DNA of 64,000 nucleotides from Candidatus Steffania adelgidicola (GCF_020541225.1 NZ_CP045889.1:310001-374000); one strand, 5' to 3'. Shown: positions 48,230 through 60,487, counted from the first letter of the stretch. Translations and numbers: made by a program. Notes: generated by a model not told the origin, from the sequence alone.

Positions 48230-51200
48230 GCAATAGAGATTGAGGCAAGGTCTATATTACATTGCTTTAACCGGAAAGTATTTTATATGTTGTATGTTGT
48301 TTTGGGTTCGCAAAGATTCCTTATCTTTTTTGATTTTCGATTATAAATATGGATGCTATTGTTTTTTGACGCTAACGGACTTAACTAAAAGAGTTCTTTA
48401 CTTAAAAGAAAATCTATCGTAAGGATTTTAGGCGCTATGACGTATAACGTAGTGATGCGGGGTTATAGTTATGAAGATGATAGTAAAATCTTTCCATTCG
48501 AACTAAGAAGATAATCTCTTTGTTGATATCAACATCTTTTTCTTTCTAGAATTTATTGTTTTTGCATGTAATGAAACCTGGTAAATATCCAGGGAAGTCA
48601 CAACATCTAGCATTGATGTTAGATTTTCGAATATTTATTTCTTCTGAGTGTTGCGCAATTTCTATTCAAGAATAAATATTCGTGCAATGGTATTCCCATC
48701 ATTCAATTGATAATTTTCAATTACCGTATACTTTTGTCTTTAGATATTTCATGGTGTTTTAGCGTATTTTATTTATTTTATGCTTGCATAAGATGGAGTG
48801 AAATCTATACAATAATGACTGTATTATTAAGAGAGAAAAGTGTTTTAGAGAATCTCCATATTTTTAAATATGGCGAGAAGATTTGCTATGGAACTTCTAC
48901 TGAATGGATTTTTATTGCATGCCTACAGGATTATTATATGGTTGACTGGGTTCTGAAATGCAAAGTCAGAGTTGTTTAATTTTAAATCTACAATAGTCTG
49001 TTGTGGATCATTTATATGAAATATAAGGTAATGATTGGTATTGATTTTTAATCATGATATGATTATAAATCTTTATTTATATAAAACACTTGTCTTATCC
49101 ATTAATAATATTCTAGTGTTCTTTATCTTAACAGGGGGAAGTGATTAAGTCTATTTGTATAAGAGTTATTGTTTTGTAATAATTCTTCAACCCCTGGTTT
49201 ATAACCAGGTACTTACCGAAACCGAGATAATGCTCTATTGAAAATAAATGTTAATCTTGCGTAGGTATTTTGGTAACGGAAAAAATCTCCGTATCTTGAT
49301 CGGATTAGAGAAGGCGATAATACTAAAAGAGTATTTCCGATAGTATTAAGATTTTTTGGTAAAAATACTGGGAATTGTCGCGGTGATATTGGCTGTTTTA
49401 TGTGATTCGCTGTAGTAATAGCACATATCCATATTTTTCCATGGTGAAATTAATATTTCATTGTCTTTATTTCTTTAAAAGCACAAGGTACTCATCATCC
49501 AATACGACTAAATTATATGGTGAAGATCTACTGGCATAGGAATAAGACTTATGAAGTAAGGGAAGAGATGGCGATAATTATAACACCAATCTTATTTGGC
49601 ATGATGTAATAAAAGAAATACAAAGAGATTTACCTTTACATCGAGTAGGGATATGTTGTTATATGTGGTTTAAATCGATCTTTTGATAAGATATACATGG
49701 ATTATATTGTCATGTAATGACTCTTTATAATGTAGTACAGTGCTAAAGGTTAGCTACTCAGCTAAGTAGCTGAAGTAGTCACTATAATTTCTAGTGATAC
49801 TGACGTATCTTTGTCTCCTTTGTGATTGGTATTGTGTTTAAAGATCATGGTAGACTATATTTATCACTAGGATTATAAGAACATTATCGACTCGTTTGCT
49901 AAAGAAGTCTCGGTGATTGACAATTCTTCCTGAAGCGATGCATCAAGGATAAGAATTGCATTATTCGTAACGATATAACCGGTGATTTTTATCTGAGCTG
50001 CAGATTGATGGTAATCAATCAAATTGAGGGAGAGCTTTAAAAATTCAAATCGCATATTGTATTTAATACTTACACTATCGTAAATAATCCCATTCGGAAC
50101 TAATTGGTATCAGCGAGGATAATGGTAACCGATATCTTATTTAGACGTGAAATGAGCGAACAGGATAAGTCGCAGTTCTTCATTTTATGAATCTCCGGAA
50201 AAAGCGCGAGGCGGTATTATAGAGCTTTACTTACCATGTGTACTATTTTATCTACGATAAATAAGCGTGAGTTGTCATTAGTCGGTAAATGATTATTGAT
50301 AGAAAATCTAGTTCAACTACCTTGCATATGTCTGGGATTGCCTCGGTTGTGATTCTGCGCATAGCGCAATCACATGTATTTCTTGGCTCCAACCGAGATT
50401 TTATAATATTTCAATGCTAATGGAAATAATGTCTGGTTTATCAATCTTGTGATGATTAATATCGATTGCTAATAATTGTTTTCTATGGGGTACGGGCTAT
50501 GAAATTACGCTACTGGCAATCACTCATATTTTGATGTTGCGTAATTCGCTAGTGTATGAAAGAGTAACCTGGTGGCCTTCATTTGCTTTTTTCAAATAAG
50601 ATTTTTTTGATGAATCAAAATATGATTAAAACTCTTAGTTTCAAACGCATAGAAATATTCTAAAAACATTTTCAAAACCAGTCAGATCTGGGCTGACAGC
50701 CACTGTCTATACCGGTTTATCTTATGGAAGAAGTGATTGCAAAACATTTAGAAATGACAGTATTTGAACATTTCCGCTGTAAAGAGTTTTTCTTGAGACT
50801 CCATGGTCTAGTATTGAAGGGATGAGGTCATTTGGAGGGCCTAGGCGCTGATAAGAATATCTATTATTGCCCTTTCTGATAAAGGCGCCCTAAATCTAAT
50901 TTTAAATATAGCGCCATCCTGATACTATCAGGGATGATAGGTGCTTATTACGCTTTCTCTAGATAGTGTTGTTTTTTAGCATTGTAGGCTATTGGTTAGT
51001 AGCTATACTGTTTAGTGAAAATTTTCAGGCGATTAGACAATCGATGGAGTAGAGTGATTTTTATTCTCACTGCTAGTGGAACTAGTTAACTATATGTTAC
51101 GGATAACACTGTTCCAGTTTATAAATAAACTGGCGGTTGAATACTGTTCAATTTGAACAGGAGATAGTATTATCAATACCAAATTTGATTTGGGTATGAA

Positions 51201-52217
51201 AAGTGAGGTTGTATATTTCTAGATGCTGGTTATGTTTTTCTTTCGTATGGCTGTTTATATTTTAAAGAACTCAATAAACGGTGATATAGCAGGTTATTTA
51301 AAAACTTACGTAGTTGTATCATGAATGTTGATTATGTCTATTATATATCTAAGTATACAATGAAAGCCAAAACTAGTTTTCATTTTGTTAAAATGGTAAC
51401 AAATTTACTGAAGGTTGTTTTTCTGATAAATAGAAAAACATTGTTTTATATTAAAAAAAATAGCAGTTCAAGATTGCAGCACTTCTCCACAGAAGTGCTA
51501 CGCTGATAGCGTATAATACTTAAATTAAGTCAAGTAGTGTCCAATACTATATAAGTATTGCATTATGCAGTTATTTATGTGCTGTAGTATACCTACTTGA
51601 CTTTCTCTATAATAACAGTATAACTAAATCGTAAATCTAATTTGTAGTCTTACATTAAGATATACATGTTGTTTTTTAACACATAAATTAAATCTAATAG
51701 ATTATCAGTGTTTAATGGATTTTCATGATCTTCTGCTACCTTATTATTCCAACAAAATTATGTTGACTAAGAGGAAAAAATAAACATAATAATCTCATTT
51801 ATGCTAAAGTTGAATAAGGTAAAGTTAAATTCAGGAACAAAAATAATATTTTATATAAGAGTGAAAGATTTTATTCGTACTTTACAAGAAATCATATATA
51901 CCCGGTCGGGTCATGTAATTATTACAAGCGTTAATAAGACACTATGCATCTCTAAATTCAGATTTTATCTGTGATTCTATCATTATCCCGCCTTCGGTGG
52001 GAGTAATATGGAGTTAAGAGGAGCAGAAAATATTCTTTGTTTTTATTTATAAAAATATTAAGATTTAATCTTTCCAATATTGATTTCTATTTAAAAGGGT
52101 GTTATCTGTTAAAGAAATCAGTATGTTTTATTTTGTTCGCCCTCCAGTAGTGCTCTATATTAGTTCTCTTTAATTCTTGTGTTATATTTTTGAAAATTTT
52201 ATTTAAAAGGAGTGAAT
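48230..52217. other. Non-coding stretch between gpmA and peroxiredoxin gene
   Basis: About 4 kb. Open frames of 60-90 codons (near 48240, 48707, 49873, 51321) have no ribosome sites and no similarity I recognise. A 9-bp hairpin (AGCACTTCT arms) lies at 51478-51499. Scattered GC-richer patches near 50.1-50.9 kb suggest eroded coding DNA, but I could not name a gene. Confidence 0.5.
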
Positions 52218-52820
52218 ATGGTATTGGTGACTCGTCGAGCCCCGGATTTTACGGCTTCTGCTGTACTCAGTAACGGTAAAATTATTCATGATTTTAATTT
52301 TCAATCTTATATTCAGGGTAAACCTGCGATCGTTTTCTTTTGGCCGATGGACTTTACTTTCGTTTGTCCGTCTGAATTAATCGCTTTCGATAAGCGTCAT
52401 GCAGAGTTTCAGAAACGCGGTGTAGAAATTATTGGTGTATCTTGTGACTCTGAGTTTGTACACAACGCCTGGCGGCAGGTGCCGATTGATAAAGGGGGTG
52501 TCGGTTTGGTCCACTATCCGATGGTGGCTGATATAAAACGCGAAATTATGAAGGCCTACGGTGTTGAACATTCTGAATTAGGTATTGCGCTACGTGGTTC
52601 GTTTCTGATCGACAAAGAAGGGATTGTTCGTCATCAGGTCGTTAATGACCTGCCGCTAGGGCGCAATATTGAAGAAATGGTGAGAATGGTTGACGCTTTA
52701 CAGTTCCATGAAAAACATGGCGAAGTCTGTCCAGCACAGTGGAAAAAAGGGGAGGAAGGGATGACTCCTTCACCTGAAGGAGTTGTGAGATATCTATCTC
52801 GTAACATAACTCGTTTATAA
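52218..52820 (+). CDS. Typical 2-Cys peroxiredoxin (AhpC/Tsa family)
   Basis: Reduces hydrogen peroxide and organic hydroperoxides. The 200 residues contain the peroxidatic Cys50 in DFTFVCPSE, the GGVG motif, and the resolving Cys171 in GEVCPAQW, so the two-Cys cycle is intact. It belongs to the thioredoxin-dependent Tsa-like group found in Yersinia, Serratia, Sodalis and Buchnera rather than to the 187-residue E. coli AhpC. The reductase partner AhpF is not in the window. The ATG at 52218 has AAGGAG five bases upstream; the in-frame GTG two codons earlier lies inside that site. Confidence 0.93.
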   Translation: MVLVTRRAPDFTASAVLSNGKIIHDFNFQSYIQGKPAIVFFWPMDFTFVCPSELIAFDKRHAEFQKRGVEIIGVSCDSEFVHNAWRQVPIDKGGVGLVHYPMVADIKREIMKAYGVEHSELGIALRGSFLIDKEGIVRHQVVNDLPLGRNIEEMVRMVDALQFHEKHGEVCPAQWKKGEEGMTPSPEGVVRYLSRNITRL

Positions 52821-53334
52821 TCGGATACCTTAATTTAGAATAAGTATGCATCTTATAATAATCGTTTCGGACAGCAATGCTGAACGGATTTTTACGCTAC
52901 TTATCAGTATGAATGCTTAGCGATAGCGTGTATAAGAATTTTGCTAATAACATGGCAGTAAGCGTATCATGTCTAGCAATATTGCTAATAAAATTTGTTT
53001 TTATCTTGATCGCTCATTACTTTAGCTCAGAAGATATGCATCTGTTGTATAACGTGAAAAAAAATTACCCGCAACAAGTTCGTTATTTCTCTAAAATTTA
53101 ACGTTAACGTTTGCTTTTTCTTGAAAACTATGTTTTACATTTAAAGTAATTTTATTATCCATGTATAAAAATAAGGTTATTGATCTATATTGGCTATATC
53201 TGGGAGAAAGTAGAAAAACAAAAAAAGGCATGTGTTAAGAGAGAGATGTAATTCTTGGTTTGAAAATTTTGATTGGAATTTAGTGAATTCGTTATGTATC
53301 CATATATATGGATATATGGATATATGGCATTTTT
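52821..53334. other. Spacer between peroxiredoxin and fau genes
   Basis: An imperfect hairpin followed by TTTTT near 52868-52898 may terminate the peroxiredoxin transcript. Towards fau there is an 18-base palindrome (TATCCATATATATGGATA, 53297) running into short GATATATG tandem repeats. Confidence 0.5.
53297..53327. repeat. Palindrome with GATATATG tandem repeats
   Basis: An 18-base perfect palindrome is continued by further copies of GATATATG. Short and AT-rich; likely slippage. Confidence 0.75.
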
Positions 53335-53958
53335 TTATTTTTTTATAGCTGGCGCTGGAAAGCGCCAGTGGTGAGATGGGGTGATTATTTCCGGCAGCGG
53401 GATATCCCATTCTTCAACTGGTAGTGGATTGACTAACTGCTGGCAGTCATGTGCTAACCCAATTGGATAAAAACTCGCTTGTGTTTTCCAGTTCTTTAGG
53501 GCTTGATCATAAAAGCCGCCACCCATGCCAAGACGTTGCCCTTGGGTATCGAATGCCACCAGTGGTGTGAATATAATATTAAGATTCACTATCGGTAATG
53601 ACGTTGTGATATCCATTTGGGGTTCACGGATTCTTAGACGGTTTAGTACTAACGGTGTAGTATTCTTATAGTGCATAAATATCAAAGATTTCTCGGAAAA
53701 TGGGTGAAGTGCTGGGAGATAAACCTGCTTGCCGGATTCCCATAAGGCAGTAATCAGAGGACTAGTATCTATCTCACCGTCGAATGAAAGGAATACGGCA
53801 ATGGTACTGGCAGAGTGGATGCGTGCGTCATGCATAATACGTTTCATTAGACGATAAGCGGCATTAGATTGTTCTCTTTGAGATAACGCGCGCCGCTGTT
53901 GCCTAATATGATTACGTAGTGATTGTCGTAGCAGTGATTTTTCGATTGATGAAGTCAT
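53335..53958 (-). CDS. fau: 5-formyltetrahydrofolate cyclo-ligase
   Basis: Converts 5-formyl-tetrahydrofolate to methenyl-tetrahydrofolate with ATP (ygfA in E. coli). The 207 residues are longer than E. coli's 182 at the N-terminus, as in some other members. Visible motifs are IRQQRRALS, TIAVFLSFDGEIDTSPLI, KQVYLPALHPF, FTPLVAFDTQGQRLGMGGGFYDQAL with the substrate-binding GMGGGFYD, and PVEEWDIPLPEIITPS. The ribosome site is weak, so the start could lie further in. The last codons contain a strong CTGGCGCT hairpin. The 6S RNA gene that normally precedes it is not recognised. Confidence 0.93.
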   Translation of the reverse strand: MTSSIEKSLLRQSLRNHIRQQRRALSQREQSNAAYRLMKRIMHDARIHSASTIAVFLSFDGEIDTSPLITALWESGKQVYLPALHPFSEKSLIFMHYKNTTPLVLNRLRIREPQMDITTSLPIVNLNIIFTPLVAFDTQGQRLGMGGGFYDQALKNWKTQASFYPIGLAHDCQQLVNPLPVEEWDIPLPEIITPSHHWRFPAPAIKK

Positions 53959-53984
53959 AGAGCATCAAGAAATACTGGTAAGGA

Positions 53985-54052
53985 TGAGATCTGTAAGATC
54001 TCAGTAATAAACTGCCCCCTGGTATTGTGCTTTATGGCAATACGATATGCAG
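53985..54052 (-). promoter_or_regulatory. Structured leader of fau: two perfect hairpins
   Basis: In the predicted fau leader, GTATTG and CAATAC (54043-54022) form a 6-bp stem, flanked by CTGC/GCAG pairs with a bulge. Nearer the gene TGAGATC and GATCTCA (54003-53985) form a 7-bp stem around a 5-nt loop. The second hairpin ends about 27 bases before the start codon. No T-run follows. Role unknown; a 5' regulatory structure or a reduced small RNA are both possible. Confidence 0.4.
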
Positions 54053-54077
54053 ACCTAAATAATTTTTAGAGAACCAA

Positions 54078-54106
54078 ATTATACATCTATCGGTTAAGAA
54101 CCGCAA
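54078..54106 (-). promoter_or_regulatory. Strong sigma-70 promoter upstream of fau
   Basis: On the minus strand TTGCGG (54106-54101), an exact 17-base spacer and a perfect TATAAT (54083-54078). Transcription would start near 54071, giving a leader of about 113 bases before the fau ATG. One of the best promoters in the window. Confidence 0.65.
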
Positions 54107-54823
54107 TAGTTTTAAAGTGAGTGTTTTAAGATTTATAATTATTCATGCTTTTTTATTATGTCCATGTCATGTAGTAAATATAAATAGTGCATAACTAGTG
54201 CAATGAGTGTTCTAAATCTTGATAAGATAATATGCTGCTTGATGTAGCTATGTTGACTTTTTACTAAAATTTTATAGAGTTAGAGCAGATTTTGCTGCCC
54301 ATGAAGTGGTCGGTAGTAAAAGGTTACTGTGGTTTATGGAATATCATTTCATAGTTTTATATAAGAATGCTTGTAAAGGAAATACCGTCTATTACTTTCT
54401 AGTAATGTCGGCGACGTGGCATTACAAATAGATCATATTAGCAGCATATTTTCATGGATGCTGGTTTCTATATTTAGGTAAAATTAATTCTTATCGTTTC
54501 TGAGTTCTCGTTAAAAATCCCATCATTGCAATGGAGCATCTTATTTTGCATTTTCAGGTGAAACATTAAATAAGGGACTATCGACGTTTGGTGTCGATCT
54601 GGGTATTGTCTTTAATATTGTTTAGCACCAATCGAAAATCAGTATAATCTAAAAGAGAAAACAGAGATGCATTATAAGAAAAAAAATCTTTTGAAATCAT
54701 ATTGTTGATTTAGTATCTTACTACGATATAAAATTACCTAAAAGGTAAAGATTGCTCCTTAACTAAGGAGTTTACTAAAAATAATTGTATTAATAGAATT
54801 AAATAGAATAGAATTTAGTCGGT

Positions 54824-56758
54824 TTAGATTGGGCGGACGATAATAGAGCGATTTCGAATTCGAACTTCTTCAATGGTGACATTAATAATATCACCTTGCC
54901 GGTAGCGTTCTTCCCCCTTAACCTGAATAGTACCGATTTCCTGGCTACAAAATAATTCATTACGTATGTTATGAATAAAAGAGCCAGGGATAAAAGCTAT
55001 TGCTCCATTATCTAGTAAATGTACTCGCATGCCGTTTCTTGAGATATCGATTACTTCCGCTAAAAAACGGTTATTACTACCGGCTTGCGGTTTAAGAAAA
55101 CGAGCATAAAGCCAAGACTCTACATCCCGTTCTGCTAGGCGATGTTGTCGCCGGCGTTCCGTTAGATGAAGTGTTATCTCTTTAGCTGGCTGCTCTGCTT
55201 CACCAATGCCAATTACCGCTTTTAATAAGCGGTGATTAAGCATATCACTGTATTTACGGATAGGAGAAGTCCAAGTTGCATATGCAACTAGTCCTAGCCC
55301 AAAATGGGGACCTGGCACAGTACTGATTTCGGCGAAGGTTTGAAAACGGCGCATACGACTCTCTAGATAAGTGGAGGGGAGAGAATCCAGTCGACGGCGT
55401 AGCGCACAAAATCCTTCTAAGGTAAGTAGTTCAGTAGGTTCAACATCAATACAATGCTTTCGCAAGAAAGTCACTGCTTGTTCTACTAGAAGTGGGTCAA
55501 AACCGTTATGTACGTTATATAATCCATAGCCCAAGTTATCACGTAATATGTGTGCGGCGCAGACGTTGGCAGTAATCATCGCCTCCTCAATCATGCGGTT
55601 GGCAATACGTCGAGGTTCGAGAATAATATCATCTACATTACCCCTCTCATCTAGTACAAAACGATAATTAGGGCGATCTCTTAAGAGCAGCGCGTGACGG
55701 TGACGCCAGGCGCTGCGGACTTGAAAAAGATGATATAGTGATCGAATCTGATGGGTAATAGCGTCGTTTTCCGGTTTCCAAACGCCGGTATTTTCTAGCC
55801 AGTCCGAAACGTTGTCATAGATTAGCTTTGCTTTAGATTCGACCCAAGAAAGGAAAAAGCAAGCGTCATTGGCAAGCGTACCGTCTTGGTATATTGTGAC
55901 ACGACACGATAGGGCGGGTCGTCGTTGATTGGCGCGTAAAGCGCATAGATCGTCAGATAGCGTACGTGGTAGCATGGGAATATTAAAACCCGGGAGGTAA
56001 TTAGTAAACGCGCGTTCACGAGCAATACGATCTAGCGGGCTACCGGCTGGTACGCGAGAAGTTGGATCCGCGATAGCAATAGTCATAATCCAAGAACCGT
56101 CTGGTCTGTTTTCTAGATGAATAGCGTCGTCCATATCTTCAGTGCTGGCATTATCGATAGTGATAAAATCAAGCGAGGTAAGATCGTTGCGTATGTATCC
56201 ATCTTCCAAAAGATCGACTGTTTCTGGCATATTAGGCACAGTACGATCGAGATTATATCGGGCAAGAGTTACCCACCATGGTGCCAAGTGGTCATTGGAA
56301 GTTGTAATGAATCCGGTGATATTTGCATAAAATCGGCGAGCACCCTTTAATGGGTGCTGGCGCATTTCTGCAATAACCCAATCGCCGGTTTGAAGGGTCC
56401 GACAGGTAGGGGGTTGTGTTTGTATCAAAATAACATCATTAATTAGAGGATGATCCGGAACAATAGCAACCAGGTTATCTTTAACCTGTACTTGACCTAC
56501 AAAACGGGTCAGGAATGGCTGGATAAGCTTTTCCGGTTCCGCAATCTCACGATCTTTCTCTGTATGTAACGCGGCAGTGATTTTATCGCCGTGCATCACG
56601 TTTTTCATAAAAGGCGGTGGAATAAAATAACTTGTCTGGGAATCAATTTCGAGGAATCCAAATTTTTTCTCAGTGCCTTTTACTATACCTTCAACACGTG
56701 GTGTCTGAGAATGAAGTTGCTGTTTTAGCTGTGCAAGCAGCGGATTATCTTGAAGCAT
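54824..56758 (-). CDS. rnb: Exoribonuclease II
   Basis: Processive 3'-5' hydrolytic RNase that degrades single-stranded RNA. The 644 residues equal E. coli. Order: two N-terminal cold-shock domains (about 20-180; [16 protein letters not shown]), the RNB catalytic domain with the four metal-binding Asp (D202, D208, D210, D211) in [57 protein letters not shown] and [33 protein letters not shown], then a C-terminal S1 domain (about 560-640). No damage. The ribosome site is weak (CCGGAC), but the start [15 protein letters not shown] is the family start. Confidence 0.97.
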   Translation of the reverse strand: MLQDNPLLAQLKQQLHSQTPRVEGIVKGTEKKFGFLEIDSQTSYFIPPPFMKNVMHGDKITAALHTEKDREIAEPEKLIQPFLTRFVGQVQVKDNLVAIVPDHPLINDVILIQTQPPTCRTLQTGDWVIAEMRQHPLKGARRFYANITGFITTSNDHLAPWWVTLARYNLDRTVPNMPETVDLLEDGYIRNDLTSLDFITIDNASTEDMDDAIHLENRPDGSWIMTIAIADPTSRVPAGSPLDRIARERAFTNYLPGFNIPMLPRTLSDDLCALRANQRRPALSCRVTIYQDGTLANDACFFLSWVESKAKLIYDNVSDWLENTGVWKPENDAITHQIRSLYHLFQVRSAWRHRHALLLRDRPNYRFVLDERGNVDDIILEPRRIANRMIEEAMITANVCAAHILRDNLGYGLYNVHNGFDPLLVEQAVTFLRKHCIDVEPTELLTLEGFCALRRRLDSLPSTYLESRMRRFQTFAEISTVPGPHFGLGLVAYATWTSPIRKYSDMLNHRLLKAVIGIGEAEQPAKEITLHLTERRRQHRLAERDVESWLYARFLKPQAGSNNRFLAEVIDISRNGMRVHLLDNGAIAFIPGSFIHNIRNELFCSQEIGTIQVKGEERYRQGDIINVTIEEVRIRNRSIIVRPI

Positions 56759-58287
56759 AGTGTCCGGAAAGTGGATGCTAGTAAGTTTCTAGTGGAGTTA
56801 CATAGTTTTACGTGATTTAGTTGGCTGGAGCAAGCTTCTTAGCTATCTGAACACAAAACACTGCCGGCTTTCAGGCAATTAATAATAGAATGGGTTAAGT
56901 GATCTGCAGCAGTTTTAGTGAGCATTAAAGTATGGTTTTTACCAGAAACGCTGTTGTTTTTAATATTTTAACACTATCATAAATTTTTATCATGATCTTG
57001 ATAGATCACTCCTAAATCTTGATGGGGAAAAGTTAAATTTTTTTCATCTAAGAATATTATACAACAATGTCCTATATTATATTAGATATAGATAAAATCT
57101 ATTGGAATGTACAATCAATACTATATTTTTCTATTTATATCATGATGTAGTGATTGTTGTCGAATATGGTGAATAGTAATGGCATTAGTATTGATTTTTG
57201 ATAAATAACAAAAATAATGATATTTAAGATGAGAGTAACATTTTCTATTTATTTATATATAGAACGCTGTGGTTGCTGCATAATCCATAGAAAATTTTTC
57301 TAAAACATGCTCCCTATTTATAATTTTCTATTGATTCTATGTGTATGTTTTCATCTTTCTATATCTCCTAGATGGTAAAAATCACTGTGACATACTAGGT
57401 AGTAAAGCATTTTCGTGAAAGATAAATCATAAAATCTGTAGTATCCATTGTATAAAAATAATAGCTAGCTTACCTAAACTTAGATGTAAAGTGTTTGCTA
57501 TGAATTGATAAGTAACTTTAATAACTCTTCTATATAAGTTTGGATCTTACTTGTAAGAAAATATGCGACTACAGGGGAATATAAATCAGACAATGTATAC
57601 ATAATAGTTAATGTAGAACACCTTTGTGTGGATTGTGGCATTTGAAACATAAAAGATACGTAAATCATTTGGAAAAGGTATTGAAAGTTATTATCGATAT
57701 TTAGGGATGAAGACTAAAGTATTAATTTGATTAATATCATCTATATCATAAAAAATCAAACTATTTTTTATTGTTTAGTATTATGAGTACATCCTATGAC
57801 TGACAGTGTTGTCTAAAATATACAAACCACCATTTTTTCCATTAAAAAATTGATTAACTATATATCAGAGTCTTTTAAATATAATACATGAATATATTAG
57901 GGTGGTAAGTATTTGTTATACCCTTCTGAGATATCTGAAACATATATGCTGATGATGGCGACGTAATCGTTGATACTGCTAGTAGACTAGCAATAATCTT
58001 TATGAAAGATTAAGATTTTTATTATATTTTTGTAATTATAAAAAGGAAAGGATTCTGTTTTTACAACCAGAAAAGTAAAGAAATTCAATATATATTATAA
58101 ATATTTCAAGTTATATTTGAAGAAATTATTTGTTTATGAATTTCCTGTTTATAGATTGTATTGGGTTTTAGCAGTATATAACTAATTAAGACAAATATAT
58201 TATAACGTATATGTATTAATTTAACTTAAGTGAATATGACATGGATGAGAGTTATCTTAATCTTTGATATTTTATATCGTTCATAAC
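56759..58287. other. Non-coding stretch between rnb and tRNA-Ser
   Basis: About 1.5 kb, strongly AT-rich. I see no gene, RNA or notable repeat. Confidence 0.5.
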
Positions 58288-58377
58288 GGGCGGAGAGACA
58301 GGGATTTGAACCCTGGAAGGGATTACTCCCTTGACGGTTTTCGAAACCGTTCCGTTTAGCCGCTCCGGCATCTCTCC
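58288..58377 (-). tRNA. serU: tRNA-Ser, anticodon CGA
   Basis: A class II tRNA on the minus strand: acceptor GGAGAGA/TCTCTCC, D arm with GCCGGAGCGGCTAAACGG, anticodon stem ACGGT/ACCGT with loop TTCGAAA (anticodon CGA at 58343-58341), a long variable arm AGGGAGTAATCCCT, and T arm CAGGGTTCAAATCCCTG. It matches E. coli serU. The 3' end reads G-CCC instead of G-CCA (58291-58288), so a complete CCA is not encoded and must be made by the CCA-adding enzyme. Decodes UCG. Confidence 0.96.
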
Positions 58378-58757
58378 TATTTTTAGTGCCTATTATTCCA
58401 TTTTTTATAGGACTTTGACAGTAGTAATCTACTCATCACGATATAAATGATTACTGAGCGAGAACTAGGATAATACAATTTTTATGTAATACTACTTATT
58501 CTACTCGCGGAAATGAATTAGTTAAATATGTTCTCGATTAGATGATTCATGGATCTTTCATGATATTCTTAGCAAGAACATGGATTGGCCAAGAGATTGC
58601 TTTGATAAAAAACTTCTCTGCTTTGTTTAAGTAAATGAAACTGATAGCAGGATCTATAGATAAATTGTGCTGTTATTTTTAGTCGAGGCTTATAGCTCCA
58701 GTCTTTAGTAATAGGGAGATGTTTATGTAGACTTCGTTATGTTTGGTATTTTATAAG

Positions 58758-58784
58758 CTCAAGCTTACTTTTAGTAAGCTTGAG
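58758..58784. repeat. Perfect 12-bp inverted repeat, 3-nt loop
   Basis: Arms CTCAAGCTTACT and AGTAAGCTTGAG around TTT. About 380 bases upstream of tRNA-Ser; no T-run follows on either strand. Confidence 0.9.
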
Positions 58785-59967
58785 AAAATATAGACAACAT
58801 GCTTAAGTTATAGTTAATTTGGAGAAATAATTATACTCCAGTAATCAGTACTATAAAACTGATTTAAGAAGTGTTATAGATAATTTCGATGGAAGTTATT
58901 CCAATCAGTGTTAATCTTATTTTTTCGGATTTGGGTTTTAGCCTACTAGAAAAAATGACTCAATAAATCAAGGATACTTGATTTTGAGTTAATGAAATCT
59001 GATGATGAAGGGTATATCTAGTATACATGCTAATCATAGAAACAATTTTAGAGAGTATTGCCCTATATTGTTTGAATATTAATTCAAGTATCTCTTAGTG
59101 TTTTTAGAACAATTTAAAGAACTCTACAAGAATTTCATCTACTTGATCATTAAAGATCTGCCTTAAAATCTGTTTGCTAGGTCTGCCCGTTTATCCTGTA
59201 AAAGATAAGCGAGGGATTTATTCCTCGTATAACTGAAACGTAGGAGCGAGATAAAAGCCCTGATGTCTAGGCTAAAAAAATAAACTTAAACTTGATCTTG
59301 AAGCTAAATGGTTTTAATACAATAGTGATTAAAAATCAAACCCTTCATGTTTTGTTTGTACGCTGTATTTAAAATATCAGTTTTTTATTTCTTTTATTTA
59401 AAAGTTTAGGGTCAATATGATGATATAATTAGGAATTTATGGAAATTGTATGTGAGATGATTATATACAAATTAACATCGCATATTTTTTTAGTAAAAAC
59501 TTGGCTATAACAGATCCTGTTTATAAGGGTAAACATTATAATAATATATTTCTCTATCGGTTTATAAGGATAAACTGTTATTTTTAAGTTTGGATTAGAT
59601 ATTGAGGCATCTATACTTACCTTTAATTAATAGAGGTTAAAAGTTATTATTTTCTGAATAAATAGCTATTGATAACAAAAAGATAATCATATTAAAGAAT
59701 ATTATCTATATTATTTATCATGGATGCAGTGACTTTTTATTCAGTAAATAGAGACACTCTATTCATAAAAAAGATCGTCTCTCCCTCTTAAATTATTTAG
59801 TAAGAGTTTTAAATAACAGCCCGAATTAATTTATGCCTTTATCAGGCTCATATTTGTTTTTTAGGCAGATCTAGTGTTAGGAGTATACGTAGAGTACAGA
59901 AAAATCATTGAGGTTAAACATAAAGTTCTCACTGCTATGCTCAGTATGGATTGCGCGAGTCACTATA

Positions 59968-60005
59968 TATTGCCATCAAACTCAAATCATAGTTTGATGG
60001 CAATA
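59968..60005. repeat. Perfect 15-bp inverted repeat, 8-nt loop
   Basis: Arms TATTGCCATCAAACT and its complement around CAAATCAT. It lies about 480 bases beyond the yidA stop on that gene's strand. Confidence 0.9.
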
Positions 60006-60487
60006 CCGACATAGTCACTCTATCATTACCTAATATGCCATGAAACACTTAAAGATCAATATCAAGTAGTGTGTTATATTATATTTCATATTATGTACAG
60101 AGTTGGCATATGGAAACATGTTGCAAAAGAAATATCACGATTTGATTGCAGAGATGGAGTGGTATAACCAGTTCGTTCCCTAATCAGTCTTAAGGAAATA
60201 GACTGAGGGTAAATGTTATATGTAGTTTGCGATAGCCTGTCAGGTTTTTAGCCTTCGCATAACTGTATCTATCTTCTATTAATACAGTGCTTTTGTATAT
60301 TCTGAATGCTATATTTTTCCTTCAAAAACCTACCCTGGTAGATAGAGAGATATCATTTAATTTTACATCTTACATTTAATTTACTTTTTACTAAAAGTAA
60401 AAGAGTCTTTGCTTTATAAAAAGCAAATGTTATAAAACATGCGATGTAGCATCGCGTGTGTTACGAGCAATAATAGCTAACAGATAC

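Larger units (their letters stand above)
53959..54823. other. Spacer between fau and rnb
   Basis: Besides the fau promoter and leader (entered separately) I see no gene. 6S RNA (ssrS, about 184 nt) is expected here in enterobacteria; neither its ends nor its central bubble could be recognised. A short CTCCTTA/TAAGGAG repeat lies near 54750, downstream of rnb. Confidence 0.5.
58378..60487. other. Non-coding stretch between tRNA-Ser and yidA
   Basis: About 2.1 kb with no gene recognised. It has perfect inverted repeats at 58758-58784 and 59968-60005, and a degenerate direct repeat (two copies of a TTTATAAGG-TAAAC unit near 59520 and 59562). Confidence 0.5.

Noticed and set aside
48707-48979. 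90-codon plus-strand frame downstream of gpmA
   Set aside because: No ribosome site and no recognisable motif; length is within chance for AT-rich DNA of this extent.
53335-53375. Strong CTGGCGCT hairpin at the end of fau next to T/A runs, considered as a terminator
   Set aside because: The run after the stem on the fau strand is A, not T, so it has the wrong polarity.
53959-54300. 6S RNA gene expected upstream of fau
   Set aside because: I compared the sequence with the known 6S ends and central bubble and found no convincing match, so it is not annotated.
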